Shown: positions 25,101-37,300 of the stretch, piece after piece | Layout of the letters: every line of letters starts with the position of its first letter | Numbering within the stretch: position 1 is the first letter of the stretch | NCBI GenBank assembly: GCA_002118135.1 | Contig: BDIU01000316.1 | Location: 34,809 to 98,808, forward strand | Length of the DNA: 64,000 nucleotides | Reading direction: 5' to 3' | Source of the DNA: Trebouxia sp. TZW2008 | Taxonomy: Eukaryota; Chlorophyta; Trebouxiophyceae; Trebouxiales; Trebouxiaceae | The notes under the pieces: model-generated | The model's input: the letters and a program-made list of their open reading frames with translations, nothing else | Databases searched by the model: none | Told to the model about the DNA's origin: nothing | Made by a program: the position numbers and the translations under genes

Positions 25101-28100
25101 AATCTCAGGGGTCCTTGTTGAACACCACAGCCACTTGTGACTGCTGGCAAAGCTTGATAAGACATCAAGCCAACACACTGAATATTGCCATCTGCAAATC
25201 TGATCAATGCATTACATTGGTGCATGTGCCCTCACACTCCTGCTCGGCAGCACAGGCAGTCTGTGACTGTCAGCAGAGTCCCATGAAATGGATGTGGTGA
25301 CTCATCAAGATTTGCTATTTCCCCAGTCATTAAATGACATCATTGCCCATACGCCTCACTTTTTGGCTCAGCAGCACTGTCAGTCTGTGACTGATGGCAG
25401 ATGTCTGTGCATGCGTGCAGGACATGGCGTTCTGGCAGCATAGATTGTCAGAGCACAGGGCTCCTTACTTGGTATTTCTTCTGGACAACAGCAGTACACG
25501 CTGCCAAGCATTTGCTTCCCTGCAGCATCTCAGCTGCATCTGAGCAAATATCAGACTTGTACCTGACATCAGACTCATGTCTGTACATGTATGTAGCACC
25601 TGGCTCTCAGGCTGGGCAGGCTGGGTGAAGACCACAGGACCCCAAACAAATGCTGGGGCCTTGTAATGCTATCAAACAGCCTGTAGGCCACTTCAATTTG
25701 CAACTCACACCTGGTCTTGTCAGCAGACTCATGTCTGTGCGCGTGTGCAGGACCTAGCATTCTGGCAGGGCAGGTTGGGGGTGCACAGAGCTCCCAGCGT
25801 GGTGTTCCTGCGCGGCCCTGGAGCTTTGTCTGCAGTGTATGACGCCTCCAACACCAAGCGCCTGGATGTGGCCAAACTGGTGGCTGATAACTCTTGGCAG
25901 GTAGGCGTGGACTTTGCATAACATCTGCCTCAACGTTGTGCTGGACTGCCTGGGACAGATCTCTCGGCCCACTTTCAGTTGCCAGACTTGCTTTTGAATT
26001 AATGCAAATGGAATTCTACACCTGTCCTGAATTTGTGGGGGATGGCATAGGCAGCTGGTCCATATGCCAGCTCTTCTTGCATGGGGCATAACCGCCAGCT
26101 TAGGTCTGCGTCCAAATCCATGGGGTCAAATGGCAGGACGTGCCTCAATGTGTACAGCAGCAAAATCACCCTTCAACCTTCTACAACCAAATCATGCCTG
26201 ATGACCTGACACTCGGCTGCTTTTCCTAGACAATTGCATGCGTTGCATCCAAAAACAATATGTATATCAAGCGCTTGACCCTGCTTGCATTCCACATGCG
26301 CTCATGAGGCATGTGAAGATGCTGTAGGTTTACTATTTTGGATGTGTTCAGGACATGCATCACAAATACATGGTGAGGCAGACATTCTGCGTCCCCTGAA
26401 AGTGCTTTGAACCCAGAGAGCTGTGGCTTTGGTGCATGCCCAGTCCGTGCGGTCTTTGGACTCCTGTGCATGACTGTACGCAAGCCTTCGCATGTCACAA
26501 AAAGCACGTATCTGCTGTCTCATGTTGAGTCATCAATCAGTCACTGAGGCGGTGGTGCAGGTGGTGATGCCTTTGCGGCATAGCAGTGTGGCCCCCCTTG
26601 GCTGCGGCTGGGGCGCTCACCCTCAGACCCACCCACTGGTCAGCCTCTGTGTTGTTCTGGTGAGCACCTTAAGCTCATGCTGCTGAATGCTCAGTCAAAA
26701 TATCTGGGCAGAGTCAGACAGACTTGAGGGCAATAAAATAGGCTCACATATTGCCCTGCTGCATGTTCTTGAGTGAAGATAGTTGACAACATGCTGTCGC
26801 ACAAGGGGGGTAGCTGCACATGCTGTGTCTTGATCAAAATCTGTCTCCGCTGCACGCGCCCACAGCCCACATGAATATGTGGCCATCATGCTGACTGATG
26901 GTTGTTGATGCATGCCAATAACATTACAGTGATGTAGCAAATAGCATGTTAGCCGGCACATTTGACATGACTGTGTTTACCTGCTTGTGCACCATGAATG
27001 ACACTTCATCAAGTGTGACAATGCAGCATGGCTTCCGCGCAGATTGACAAGGTGGGTTCAGACGCACACAAGCTGGGCTGGGAGACACTGGCCGAATTGA
27101 GCAAAAAGATGCTGAACCAAGATTTCTTGCAGAATTTTCAACTACTGCAGTTCTTTCTTGTACAATCGCTTGATTGCACCAATGTGACATGGCTTGCTTG
27201 CAGATTGGCAGGGTGGGTTCAGACACACACAAGGAGGGCCGGGAGACTCTGGCTAAGCTGAGTGAGTGGATGCTGAACCGAGGTTTCCTGTTCCCTCGAG
27301 CTGCCACAGCAGCAGCCAAGGCCTACTCAGCTGGCCAGTTGCGCCTTACATGGCTAGATGCAGGTCTGCTCACATTGTATTGCGGCTCACATGGCTAATG
27401 CAGGTCTGCTCACAGTTGACAGACAGAACTCTTAGACAATTCTGTGACATGTGTACCTATTCAGTTTGGTCTGCATGCGCATCACATGGCTAGATGCGGA
27501 TCTGCTGATGCGCACCTGACCTATCTCAGCCAACAACAGAACATGGTTATCGGATACACCTTTCTCTGCATGCCACCCCACCTTGTATCAATTAAAGACA
27601 GTAAAGCTGAGTCATCGAGACAGAACAGGATTGACATGTGGCCTCTGCAAAGGGCACAAGCACCGTTTTCCACAAGCAATCTGTCATGCTGATTGTCCAC
27701 TGATGCATGACATGAATGGCAGCTGCTGTGCTCATGCCTGAAGGCCATGCATGTGCCCTGGTTCATGCAACTTTTGCCACATTTACACAGTTGCCTTCAC
27801 CCCACACCACCACAAGAAGCACACTGGTGTCTAGGCAGCCAGCATGGGTTTTGCAGAGTCTCAATCTGTGTCCCATAGCCTTGTCCAGTCAGCGAGTGGT
27901 GCTCAGTCTGTCACAAATTAGAAGAACCTGTCTCATGAGTTGGCCTGCAGCAGCATTACTCAAATCATTTATCATTTATTGTGTCTGTGGTAAGGTCGGT
28001 CCCTTTCAGCTGCTTACAGCTGCCATTGTGACGCGTAGCTTTTGCACCCAAGGACAGGTCATGTCTGAGTCTTGATGTCCTCATGAAACATACTGCAGTC

Positions 28101-31100
28101 TGTTTTGGTGGAGATTTCAGATGCAGGCATTTGCCATTCTTGAGAACAGAAGTACATGATTGCGCCGCTGGGCAGTACAATGACAGACTTAGAAAGCATA
28201 CTGCAGTGGACACATGGAACTTTAGCCATTAGCCATCTCTGTCAATGACACCATCTGGCGGCGTGAATCACGCTTGGGGATCAATATGCTTGTGCAATGT
28301 TGGTCCATGCCGCCATTTCAGACAGGCAAGCCACTCTCGCCATTGAAGCTGTCCCAGGCCATATGCATGTGCTGAGATGCAATTGTATCAGGTTGACAAG
28401 TAGCAAGGCCCTCAAAATCATCTGCAGAGATATCAGCGTTGATATGTGTTTGAACCGCCCAAGGTGCACACCTGGGGTAACCTTCAGTTCAGCCCAAAAT
28501 GCATCAATCTGCCTAAATGTGTTAGTGTGACAGCTTCAGGATGTTGTCAGGTGGCTAGAATGAGTTCTGCAAGGCTTCCATGTGTGTCTGGTGTCCAGCA
28601 ACCGCAGCAGAAGTGTGCGGCTCAGTTTCACCTGCCATTCTGTTGCCTTGGCAGGTGGTGTCAGGCATGGGGTTTGTATAAAGTCACAACGTCCCCTGAT
28701 GTTTGTTGTGTTGCCAAACATGCTGTGGAAAAGCTCCCAGCATGATGTTTGCAAGGCTCACGCAATTGTCATAGCAGCCACAGCACAACTGTGCCGCTCA
28801 AATTTGCCTGGCACTCTGTTGCCTTGGCAGGTGGTGCCAGGCATGGTGCTTTATACCAATTCAGAGCATCCCCTGATGTTTGTTGTGTTGCCAATTGTCA
28901 TGTGCTCAGGTAGCCAGCATGAGGCCTGCAAGGCTCACACGGGTGTCTTTGGGCAAGAAGAAACAAAAGCGGTGTGCAGCCCACAGTGGCCTGTCAGTCT
29001 GCTGCCTTGGCAGCTGGTCCCTAGCATGATGCTTGTTATAGCTTGAGTGCAGCTAAGGTGACCATGATAAGACGTCAGTTGTGGTGTGACTAGGTGGCCA
29101 ACATGGGTCCTGTAATGCTCAAGTGATGCCTTGGGCCCAGAGACAACAGCAGCAGTGCGCAGCCCAGCTTGGCCTGCTAGTCTGTTGCCTTGGAAGGTTG
29201 TGCCAGGCACTGTGGAAAATCTACCTCAGATGCACCCCATCACGTCAATTTGACGCCATTCATGATGTGTTTAGGCAGCCAGCATGAGTTCTGCAAGGCT
29301 CACGTGGGTGTTTTGGGGCCAGAAACCACAGCAGCGGTGTGCGGCCCAAGTTGGCCAGCCAGTTTGTTGCCTTGGCAGGTGGTGCCAGGCACAGTGCAAA
29401 ATGTATCTCAGATTCAGCTGATGGCATACAAGCCAGGGGCAGGTCAATTGCCTGCCTGGTGGACCACACCCCACAGGTGAATTACCTATTGTCATACACT
29501 CGAGTTCTCTGTAAAGACTAGCACACATGTGACCAAGCATCTGCTGCACGGAAATCTTCAGAACCATGCTCAAAATGTACTCAAGTCTTCTTTGTACAAC
29601 AGACAAGCTGTGGCTTGCCGATTTGAGCATGATCGCTTAAACTAGTAAAGTGGCTGGCAGGTTGAACGTGCATCTGCTATACAAGTATTTTCGACATCAC
29701 AAGTCATTAGATGCAGGTTCGCACCCTACAGCAGCACAGACGACACCAAAACACATAGCCATGACAGCGTCACTGTGCCGGCAGGCTGATCATGCATGTG
29801 TGGTGAACACACCTCAAAACAGTTTTTGATGTCAATGCAGCGTTCCAATTCCCGACAGCACATTTGTGACCAGACCGCACAGTCACACAGCTTCACATAT
29901 GAACAGTCTGAGTACCGCGTCTGCTGCAGAAGTTGTTTGTTATTACTGCAGGTTTTCAATCTACAACAACACGGATGTCACTGAGCCACACAGTCATGAC
30001 AACTTCACCAAGCTGGCAAGCTGGATGTCTGAGTGCCTGGCCGCAAGGCGGATGCTGCATGAGGTGGCCACCCCTGAGCCACTGAGGGATGAGGACGCTC
30101 CAGGCTGGCTGAAGATGCCCCAGCTTTGGCTGTCTGCTGCCACTAGGTCAGCTGTCAATGCTCTTGTTTTGGTTGTTTGATTGCATCAAGACTGCTCATA
30201 AAGCATGGGATCTCTGATGAAAAGTGCCACAATGGCAGCCTTGACACATTTTCTGCATGAGGTGGCCACACCTGAGCCACTGCAGGATCAACATGCCTCA
30301 GAAAGGCAGGACATGCCCTTGCTTTGGCTAGCTGCTGCCACTAGGTCAGCTTCACAAAGGGCCAGCTGCATGATGAAGTGTTCTGTGCTGATGCCTTGAT
30401 TTCTGTCCATTCTGGAAGGATAAAAGTGCCCTAGGTTGGCAAGGCTCACCTTTGCTCTGGCTGTCCCCTTGCACAAGGTCAGCTCAAAGCAACACCTTTC
30501 TGGAGAAGGGAACTCATGCTTGTGCTGTGATGCATGTCTGCATGAGATCGCAGCCTCTCAGCCCCTGCAAACAGGGGAAGCCCCAGGCTCAGTGGCGGCC
30601 GCCTCATGCAGACATGTGGCACAGCGCGAGCATGAACTCCCTTTTCCAGGCTGGCAGGACTTGCCAGTGCTCCGGCTGACATCTGCCATCAAATTAGCTG
30701 CACAAAGGACCAGCTGTGTGACCAAGTGTTCTCTGTGCTGATGCCTTGTTCTCTGTACGTTTTGGGAGTCACTGCAGCATGACAATGGCGCAGGTTTGGG
30801 GGTTTTACCTTTGCTCCAGCTGTCACTTGCACAAAATCAGCTCAAAGCATCACCTGGTTTGGAACAGGAACTCATGCTTGCCCTGAGACACATGTCCGCG
30901 TGATATGATAGCTACTGAGCCTCTGTCAGATGGGCAAGCCCCAGGCTCAGTGGTGGCCACATCATGCAAACATGTGGCAAAGCGCAGGCATGAATTCCCT
31001 GTTTTGGGCTGGCAAGACTTGCCAGTGCTCCTGTTGACATCTTCCACTGGCTTTGCCCTTCAAGGCATCAGCTGCATCATGAAGTGTTATGTCTTCATTT

Positions 31101-33033
31101 TTGTCCAATCTGGAAGCATGAAGATGCCCCAGGCTGGCGGGACCTGCCTTTGCTCTCCACTTGCACAAGGTCAGCTGAAAGCATTGACTGTTTGGAAAAC
31201 GGAATGCATGCTTGCCCTGTGAGACATGTCCACATGATATGATAGCTATTGAGCCTCTGCAAGATGCAGAAGCCCCAGGCTCAGGGGCAGCCATGTCATA
31301 CAGACATGTGTCACAGCGCATGAATGCCCTTTTCTGGGCAGGCCAGACATGCCCCTGGTCTGGTTGTCAGCCGCTTACAGCTCTGTTTCACAAACTGACA
31401 GCTGGGCAGTCTCTGGAGTGGTGCTGATAGTTTTGTCCACATGTAAAGCCACCACATCTGCTGCCACAGGTGGCTAGGCAAGCAAAGCCCCACTGATAAG
31501 CCACCCATCATCCTGGGAGGCCACTCAGCTGCTGCTGCCTATACTGCTGTGCGGCCTGCTGGCAGTTCGTGTCCTAGCCCGCTCGGGTTCTAGACCCAGT
31601 GCTCTCACCTAGCCTGCCTGTACTGTGAACGCTGAAAATATATATGGCTGCCGTCACAGGTGGCTAGGCAAATGAAGTCCTGCTGATGTGCCGTCCATCA
31701 TGTCCTGGATTCTGCGCAGCTGCTGGTGTTTATAGTGCTGTGCAGGCTATCAGCAGTCTGCATCCAAGCCTGCTCAAATTCCTAACCCAATGCTGAGCTT
31801 AGCCTGCCTCCACTGTGAATGCTGAAGACATGCATGGCTGCTGTGACAGGTGGCTAGGCAAAGGAGCCCTGCCAATCTGCCATCCATCATCTCTTGGGAG
31901 GCTGCTCAGCTGCTGCTCATACTGCTGTGTAGTCTGCTGGCACTTTGCGCTCAGGCCTACTCAGGTGCTACACTCACTACTGACACCTAGCCTGCCTGTA
32001 CTGTGAATGCTGAAAATATATATGGTTGCTGTGACAGGTGGCTCAATAAGCAAAGCCCATCTGATACGCCATCCATCATCTCCTGGGAGGCTGCCCAGCT
32101 GCTGCTACCCATACTGCTGTGTGGTCTGCTGGCAGTTTGTGTCCAAGCTTGTTCAGGATCTACACCTGGTGCTGGCTCTGCAGCGCAACGACGTCCTGGA
32201 GGTGACACAGTAGCTGCCAGACAAGCCAGAAATGATGCCATGCATCACAGGTGGGCGCTGTGCGTCACTGCATTGCATGCCATGGAGCAAGATGCTATGC
32301 TGCAAATTTTTGCAGTATGGCTTGGCATATGTGTACGAGTATCATGCAAGTCACCAACATATGCTGTGGTCCTCTGGCCGTGAGCATTTATCTTTGCTTG
32401 GTGCAGATTGCAAATGCAAGACAGGATTATGCTTATGAAAGCAGTCAGATGCCAGGCAGCCATGTTGACACCATGGGTTCAGAAATTCTGCAGCAGAATT
32501 TTGATTCAGGCTTTCGGTGTCTGTTACGGGCACACATCTGGTGCAGGTTTCTGAAGACTGTGTGGGACTTAGATCCTGATGCTGTGATCCTAGAGCCTGA
32601 GGAACATGCTTCAGCATCATCTGGCAAGTATCTGATCATGCTTCTGATCAGAGGAGACAAGCTGGTTGCCAACACCAGTAAAAGCAACTTACCATCAAAT
32701 GACAAGAATTGTGGCTCCCAGCAATTCGACTATTCTGTAGCTGGAGAATGCCTTATGCAGTTTGCCAGGCTGAGGCAGAGCTTTCAGCAAGAAAAGCGGA
32801 TGCTATTTGCTGTTGCTGATGTGAGGTCATTGGATCCAAGTCTTGCTTGGCAAAGGCTGTATGTGAGTGCTGTTAAGAGCATTGGGTGTACATGCCCAGT
32901 GCTAGTGTGGCATCCAAAGCGTCAAAAATACCATGTGCTTAATTGTAGATTGACTGAAAGGACAAAACATGTTCTGGAGCAGACGCTTGACGGCAACATA
33001 ACTAGCTGGATAGCCCAAAGCTGGCCTTCGTGA
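22139..33033 (+). CDS. DNAJC16-like ER J-protein with thioredoxin-like region and C-terminal membrane anchor
   Basis: Exons 22139..22243, 22326..22409, 22484..22525, 22669..22758, 22910..23038, 23781..24001, 24631..24871, 25751..25900, 26561..26659, 27204..27363, 29275..29476, 29952..30146, 32038..32250 and 32547..33033; every junction is in phase, 805 residues. An N-terminal signal peptide (LLTVVLLSAFCSHALA) is followed by a J domain (about 32-96) with intact HPD (VKLHPDK), the site that stimulates Hsp70. Next come segments resembling divergent thioredoxin-like folds (VFYDYSPACRAVAREWE, RAPSVVFLRGPGA) without a CxxC pair. A hydrophobic helix near residue 590-610 (LLLPILLCGLLAVCV) suits a membrane anchor. 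This order matches DNAJC16-type proteins, so an ER location is inferred. The choice between repeated exon copies rests on phase and on comparison with the inverted paralogue at 34-38 kb. Confidence 0.88.
24465..24530. repeat. Trinucleotide microsatellites
   Basis: AGT/AGC-type triplets pass into AAC/AAT and then a clean (ATC)n run at about 24502-24528, in an intron of the DNAJC16-like gene. A long open frame (24383-25102) runs through this repeat, but only its part from 24631 is exon. Confidence 0.95.
25421..25505 (+). repeat. Decayed copy of DNAJC16-like exon 8
   Basis: After GCGTGCAG it reads DMAFWQHRLSEHRAPYLVFL, matching the intact exon at 25751 (DLAFWQGRLGVHRAPSVVFL), then diverges and lacks the donor. 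It lies in the preceding intron, 330 bp before the intact exon. Confidence 0.85.
27043..27122 (+). repeat. Decayed copy of DNAJC16-like exon 10
   Basis: GCGCAG then ATTGACAAGGTGGGTTCAGA, close to the intact exon at 27204 (ATTGGCAGGGTGGGTTCAGA). Similarity runs to the MLNQ/MLNR codons and stops there. The spacing to the intact copy is 161 bp. Confidence 0.9.
28545..29274 (+). repeat. Four decayed tandem copies of DNAJC16-like exon 11
   Basis: Copies are near 28555, 28735, 28915 and 29093, and the intact exon starts at 29275, so the period is about 178-182 bp. Each carries an AGGTGGC/AGGTAGC-like acceptor context, a form of AGCATGAGTTCTGCAAGGCT, and the TTGCCTTGGCAGGTGGTGCC word. Substitutions and small indels break the frame in the upstream copies. 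Only the last joins exons 10 and 12 in phase. Confidence 0.9.
30230..31395 (+). repeat. Decayed tandem copies of the 3' end of DNAJC16-like exon 12
   Basis: The intact exon end (HEVATPEPL ... LWLSAATR then ACTAG|GTCAGC) at 30056-30146 is followed in the intron by four weaker copies centred near 30260-30350, 30540-30700, 30890-31060 and 31230-31390. The first copy still has the identical donor context (CACTAGGTCAGC). Here the spare copies lie downstream of the intact exon because the duplicated segment contains the 5' splice site. Confidence 0.85.
31470..32037 (+). repeat. Three decayed tandem copies of the DNAJC16-like membrane-anchor exon
   Basis: Copies start at 31470, 31660 and 31850, followed by the intact exon at 32038; spacing is 190, 190 and 188 bp. 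Each unit has the acceptor context GACAG|GTGGCT, exon-like sequence for the hydrophobic helix, and an intron tail with ATATATATGGCTG. The upstream copies contain frame-breaking changes. Confidence 0.92.
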
Positions 33034-34389
33034 GTACCATACAGTTTGAGCGTATGCTGATGTCATCTCCATGTGCGAGCTGTATGTGTTTGGCGCTTGC
33101 TGAGAAAGATTGCCAGTGACATGTGACAATCTTGAGTCGTCTGCATCGCATTGTGCTGCAGACTTGCATGCACTTCTGTGAGTCTAGTCAGCACACACAT
33201 CTTGTTACAGAACTTCACAGAGCACTGCAATGCAGGCTCATCACAAGCATATTGTCTATATACCTTCTGGCACACGAGCAAATGCACATCCTGCCGCATG
33301 TTTTCTGAGCATGCTTGGCCTAAAAGTATGCTACAGTCATGTAGCAGCTACAGGAAATGGTATTTTTGCATAGACATGGGCTGACACAAACTAACCTGCA
33401 GTAAAGAAGCAGACCGTGATGTTGTGATGCAATCAACCAAACGAATCCTAATCATTGGCCCAATGCTCCACATCTACAGTCACATAGCTGCTGCAGGGTC
33501 TTTTTCGCTAACTGATATATATGCATCATGCAATTTTTGAGGGCTTGCTTACTAAGCAATGCTTAGCGTCAGGAACATCAGCGCAGCTTGTACAAGCACA
33601 TGGTAAATCAGTGAATGGACTGCCGTCAGGTGGTGTCCCTCAGTGGGCTTCAATGCAAGTTGGACCTGAGCTGTCTATGAGGTCGTCAGTCGAAGCAATA
33701 TGAGCAAAGATACCAAGTCTTGTCAGCTTTGTCCTGGGACCAACAGTGGGCCAAAATGCAGCTCCAAACTTATGATTCCAAATATTCCTTCATGTACCTC
33801 CGGTAAACAAACACCAGAAAGGTTACAAGCTGTGTCCCTAACCACCTGCGTGACCAATGGAGGACATGCACCTCTGAACCTGCTGTGACAAGCTGATGAT
33901 GTTCTTGACATGCACTACGCAACTTGTTTTTTGACAAGAGGTCTGCCATTTCAATTGGCTGGCTGCCTACAGAGCTGCTCTAACCAATGCTTTGACATTG
34001 TTGTAGGCATGCAAGTGGTCAACACACAATTTGTGCTTGTAATGCTGTGTCGGCAACAACTCAGGGGAAGCAAGTGTGTTGCGACCACAAAGAGTGATGC
34101 AAGCACGACTCTTTGTCTGCTGGTCTGCTGTAGTTGCAAGCTGCATACGAGAGCAACAAAACATGTGTTGCATACACTTGGGCAGAGTCTTCCACTTGGT
34201 ATGCGCTGCCACACAAGCAGGGATAGAGCCTTGCCGAAGCATTTGCAGCCTGCACATGCGAGCAATGCTGTGGGTGTCATGCCAGTTGTGCAGAGTAACT
34301 CACTTGATAGGCACTGTCACACGGGCAACAACTTTCTGCATCCAGTTCAAAGCCTCCTCATCAACCAATGGCCTGGGTATGTCAAGTAG
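33034..34389. other. Region between tail-to-tail paralogues
   Basis: Follows the stop codon of the DNAJC16-like gene and precedes the last recognisable exon of its inverted copy. It should contain the 3' UTR of the first gene. No segment resembling the anchor exon or the long last exon of the DNAJC16-like gene could be found in the inverted orientation. The open frames on both strands (33910-34582) show no recognisable family. Confidence 0.4.
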
Positions 34390-37300
34390 TTTGTGCTGCA
34401 TCTTGCGGTCTGCAAGGCCTCTGTTAGCCATGCAGCCAAGTTGGCAAAGCTCCTTTCAACTTGAGAGCGGCGGATGCTCACAAAGCTGTTGTCGCAAGCC
34501 TTGCTACGCAGGTACAAAGGCAGGTTGTACACAGAGAACCTGCACAGCACATCAGCCTGATGTGCAACTAAGCACTGCATGAACAATCAGACAAGTTTTG
34601 CATCTTATTGCATTTGCTGCTTGACAGCATGCTGGGATTGCCTAGTTTGGCAATCTCTTTACCTCAGAACTCCTATGCTTGCATGGCTGACTGCACCTGT
34701 CTTGAACAATTTCAAAGTGCAGACATGCAGTAACAACTGGGAAACACATCAGCTCCAGCGCACAAGCATTGTGTGTCCTTGCAGAGATTGTACACGGTGC
34801 CTGCGCAATGTATCATCACACACCTGTTGTACATCAGTCTGGGAACTCGTCAATCTGGCCCCTAGACAGTTGCCACATCACCGACACATGTTCCCAGACG
34901 GGCCTCTGACCAGCTCCTGGTTTGTAGGCAACCAAGACAGCCCGAGAATTGTTATCATTGCGACCAAGAACATAGTCCTCAAACATTTCAACTGGCCGGA
35001 AGAGTCAATTTGGGCCTGTCAGGGGAGGACGGCTGCAGACTGATGCTTTCAGCGCTGAGTTGTGTGTGCCAACATGTTCCATGCAGAACTCATGCTGTGC
35101 ACCTGAAGCAGCATGCCGAGTGATACATGCTGACATTTGCTCATATTCTGATGTATAAGGCAATTGTGGAATCATGCAAGCGAAATATGTGTTCACTGGA
35201 GCTTGGCAGGCCTTAATATATGCAGCTGTACATGGAGATGTTGCATGACAAGGTATGTTTGAGTCTCTCACTTGATCAGGTTGCTCAGGCGTATGGACAG
35301 CAAATGTATACCTGCAAGGCTTATGCAAAGTGTAGCTCAGAGGACAAGCCCATTGTCAGCAGTATATTGCAACAGCTGGAATTCACTGGTTTTGATGCTT
35401 GCCAAGCCAAAGTCTCCATAACTGTTGACTCGGTGTGTGAGCTCAGCATCATTTCAGAGCCACCAAGTTGCATACAGGCGCTCTCAAGAACATGACTTTG
35501 ATCATGAGTAAGTCCATCAAGCGACAGCCAAGGCGTTCCACAACTTGGCATAACAAGCAGTTTGGTTCACACCTGAATCAAGCCAGGTCAAGCGCAAATC
35601 CCCGGCTGACAACGCTTTAGAGGTTGGCACTGCTGTTGCAGGTAAGCTGTCTTGCCTCAGCCATTCAGTGAACTGAGCCAGTGCCTCTCTGCCTTGCTGC
35701 AAGAATTGTGATTCTGCTCTGCCAATCTGCACAGTGTCAACAACCAGACTGATCAACAATTGACATCATGACATGCTGTCAGCCTGCTGAGAATGGCTTT
35801 GACCATAAGCCCGGCATGCTGCAGAGACTGTGAGACTTTGAGAGTCCAAATCTGTCAGCCTGCAGAGCAATAGCAATGCCACTAAATGCCGATCCACACG
35901 ACTGTAAGCGCAGGCAGCCTGTTCAGTACTGCAAATATGTCACAAACACACAAGGGCAGTTTACACCATCAGGCAACATGATGGTAATTTTTATGGATGG
36001 ACGTAGCCCAAGATAAGTAGCACGACAAGTGCTACTCTGCATCAGTGACAGGACTGATGTGAAGTGCAAACTCACAAGCGCATCATTCTTCTCCATGCCA
36101 TTATGCAGTCACAAATTATTGACATCATTGGCGATGCTGGCTCAGGCATGTAAAACAACTCTGCATCTGCTTGAGCTGTCACAAAAAGGGGTTTGAGTCT
36201 TGCAAACATCACTTATAGGCTGATGGGCGCACTCAAGACTTCAACAGCATGCGACAATCTGCATAATGCTTTGTTGCTATCACATGCCGTAACATTGTAG
36301 CATTGTCACGAAGGGCAGCAGCCTCACCAGCACAACACACAGATTGATTGACGGACTTAGGACTTGAACAGCGTGCAACAATGTGTACACCATTCCCATG
36401 TCATCACATGTTTCAGCGTGCTTGAATTAGCACAAAAGGTGCAGCAGTCTCACCAAGACAACACACAAGCCAATTGGCGGACTAGAGAATGGCATGTGGC
36501 TCCAGCCACAACCCATGGGCCCTGCTGTTCTGAGACGCAAAGGTGCCACAACCTGCTTCCAGCACAATCCTCACAAATCAACAGCTGTCAGGAATGAGTC
36601 ATGTTGATGGCATCCTGTGATGAAAGCTGCAAATGATTGGGCAACTGAGCTATTCAGTTGAGGGGATTTGAGGCTGTCTGCAGTTGAGCAACAGTGCATG
36701 ATGACACATGCAGTACGCACATTGTGAGGCATTTAACGCAAAGCAGAGAAAGGACGTGTCACCATTCCATGCACCAGCATTGTTGATATGCTTGCTGTAA
36801 GATCACATGACCCTGCTAGATGCATTGGCTGTGCCCACTGCTGGGAAAGCAAAGACCTCGTTACCTGCAAGGCATTGTCATGAATGACTTTCCCCACACC
36901 CAAGCGGTCCACATCTACAGCATCACACACAAGTGGAACTGCACCTGGCCCCCTCAGAAACACCAAAGATGGTTCCTCTGTCAGCTTCAGCCGCCGCAAC
37001 CAGTATTCGCAGTCCTGCACGCTTACACTGTGCTCTGAGAAGAGGTTTACTCAGTGCACCTATGTGCAGCAGTGTGCACTGTACATATGTGCGTTACCAA
37101 TATGCATTTTGGATGCTGCACATTGCACATAAGTGCATCTGTGTGCCCTTTCTACAGACATACACAGTGAACCTAGGTGCAGCTTTATGCACTGTACAAA
37201 TGTGCATTACACAATGCAATTGGGATGCTGTCTGGCTCTCATTTGGTTCAATGCGCAGCAACGTTGAATGATAAAGTAGCCTGTTGAGTCAGACGCAGCA

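Noticed and set aside
32251..32546. In-frame extension upstream of the last DNAJC16-like exon
   Set aside because: The frame is open from 32251, but a good donor at 32250 and acceptor at 32546 fit in phase. The extension reads as Cys/His-rich noise.
34805..35102. Selenocysteine TGA in the DNAJC16-like paralogue
   Set aside because: No Cys is found at the matching position of the parent gene, a second TGA follows, and no selenocysteine insertion element was recognised.
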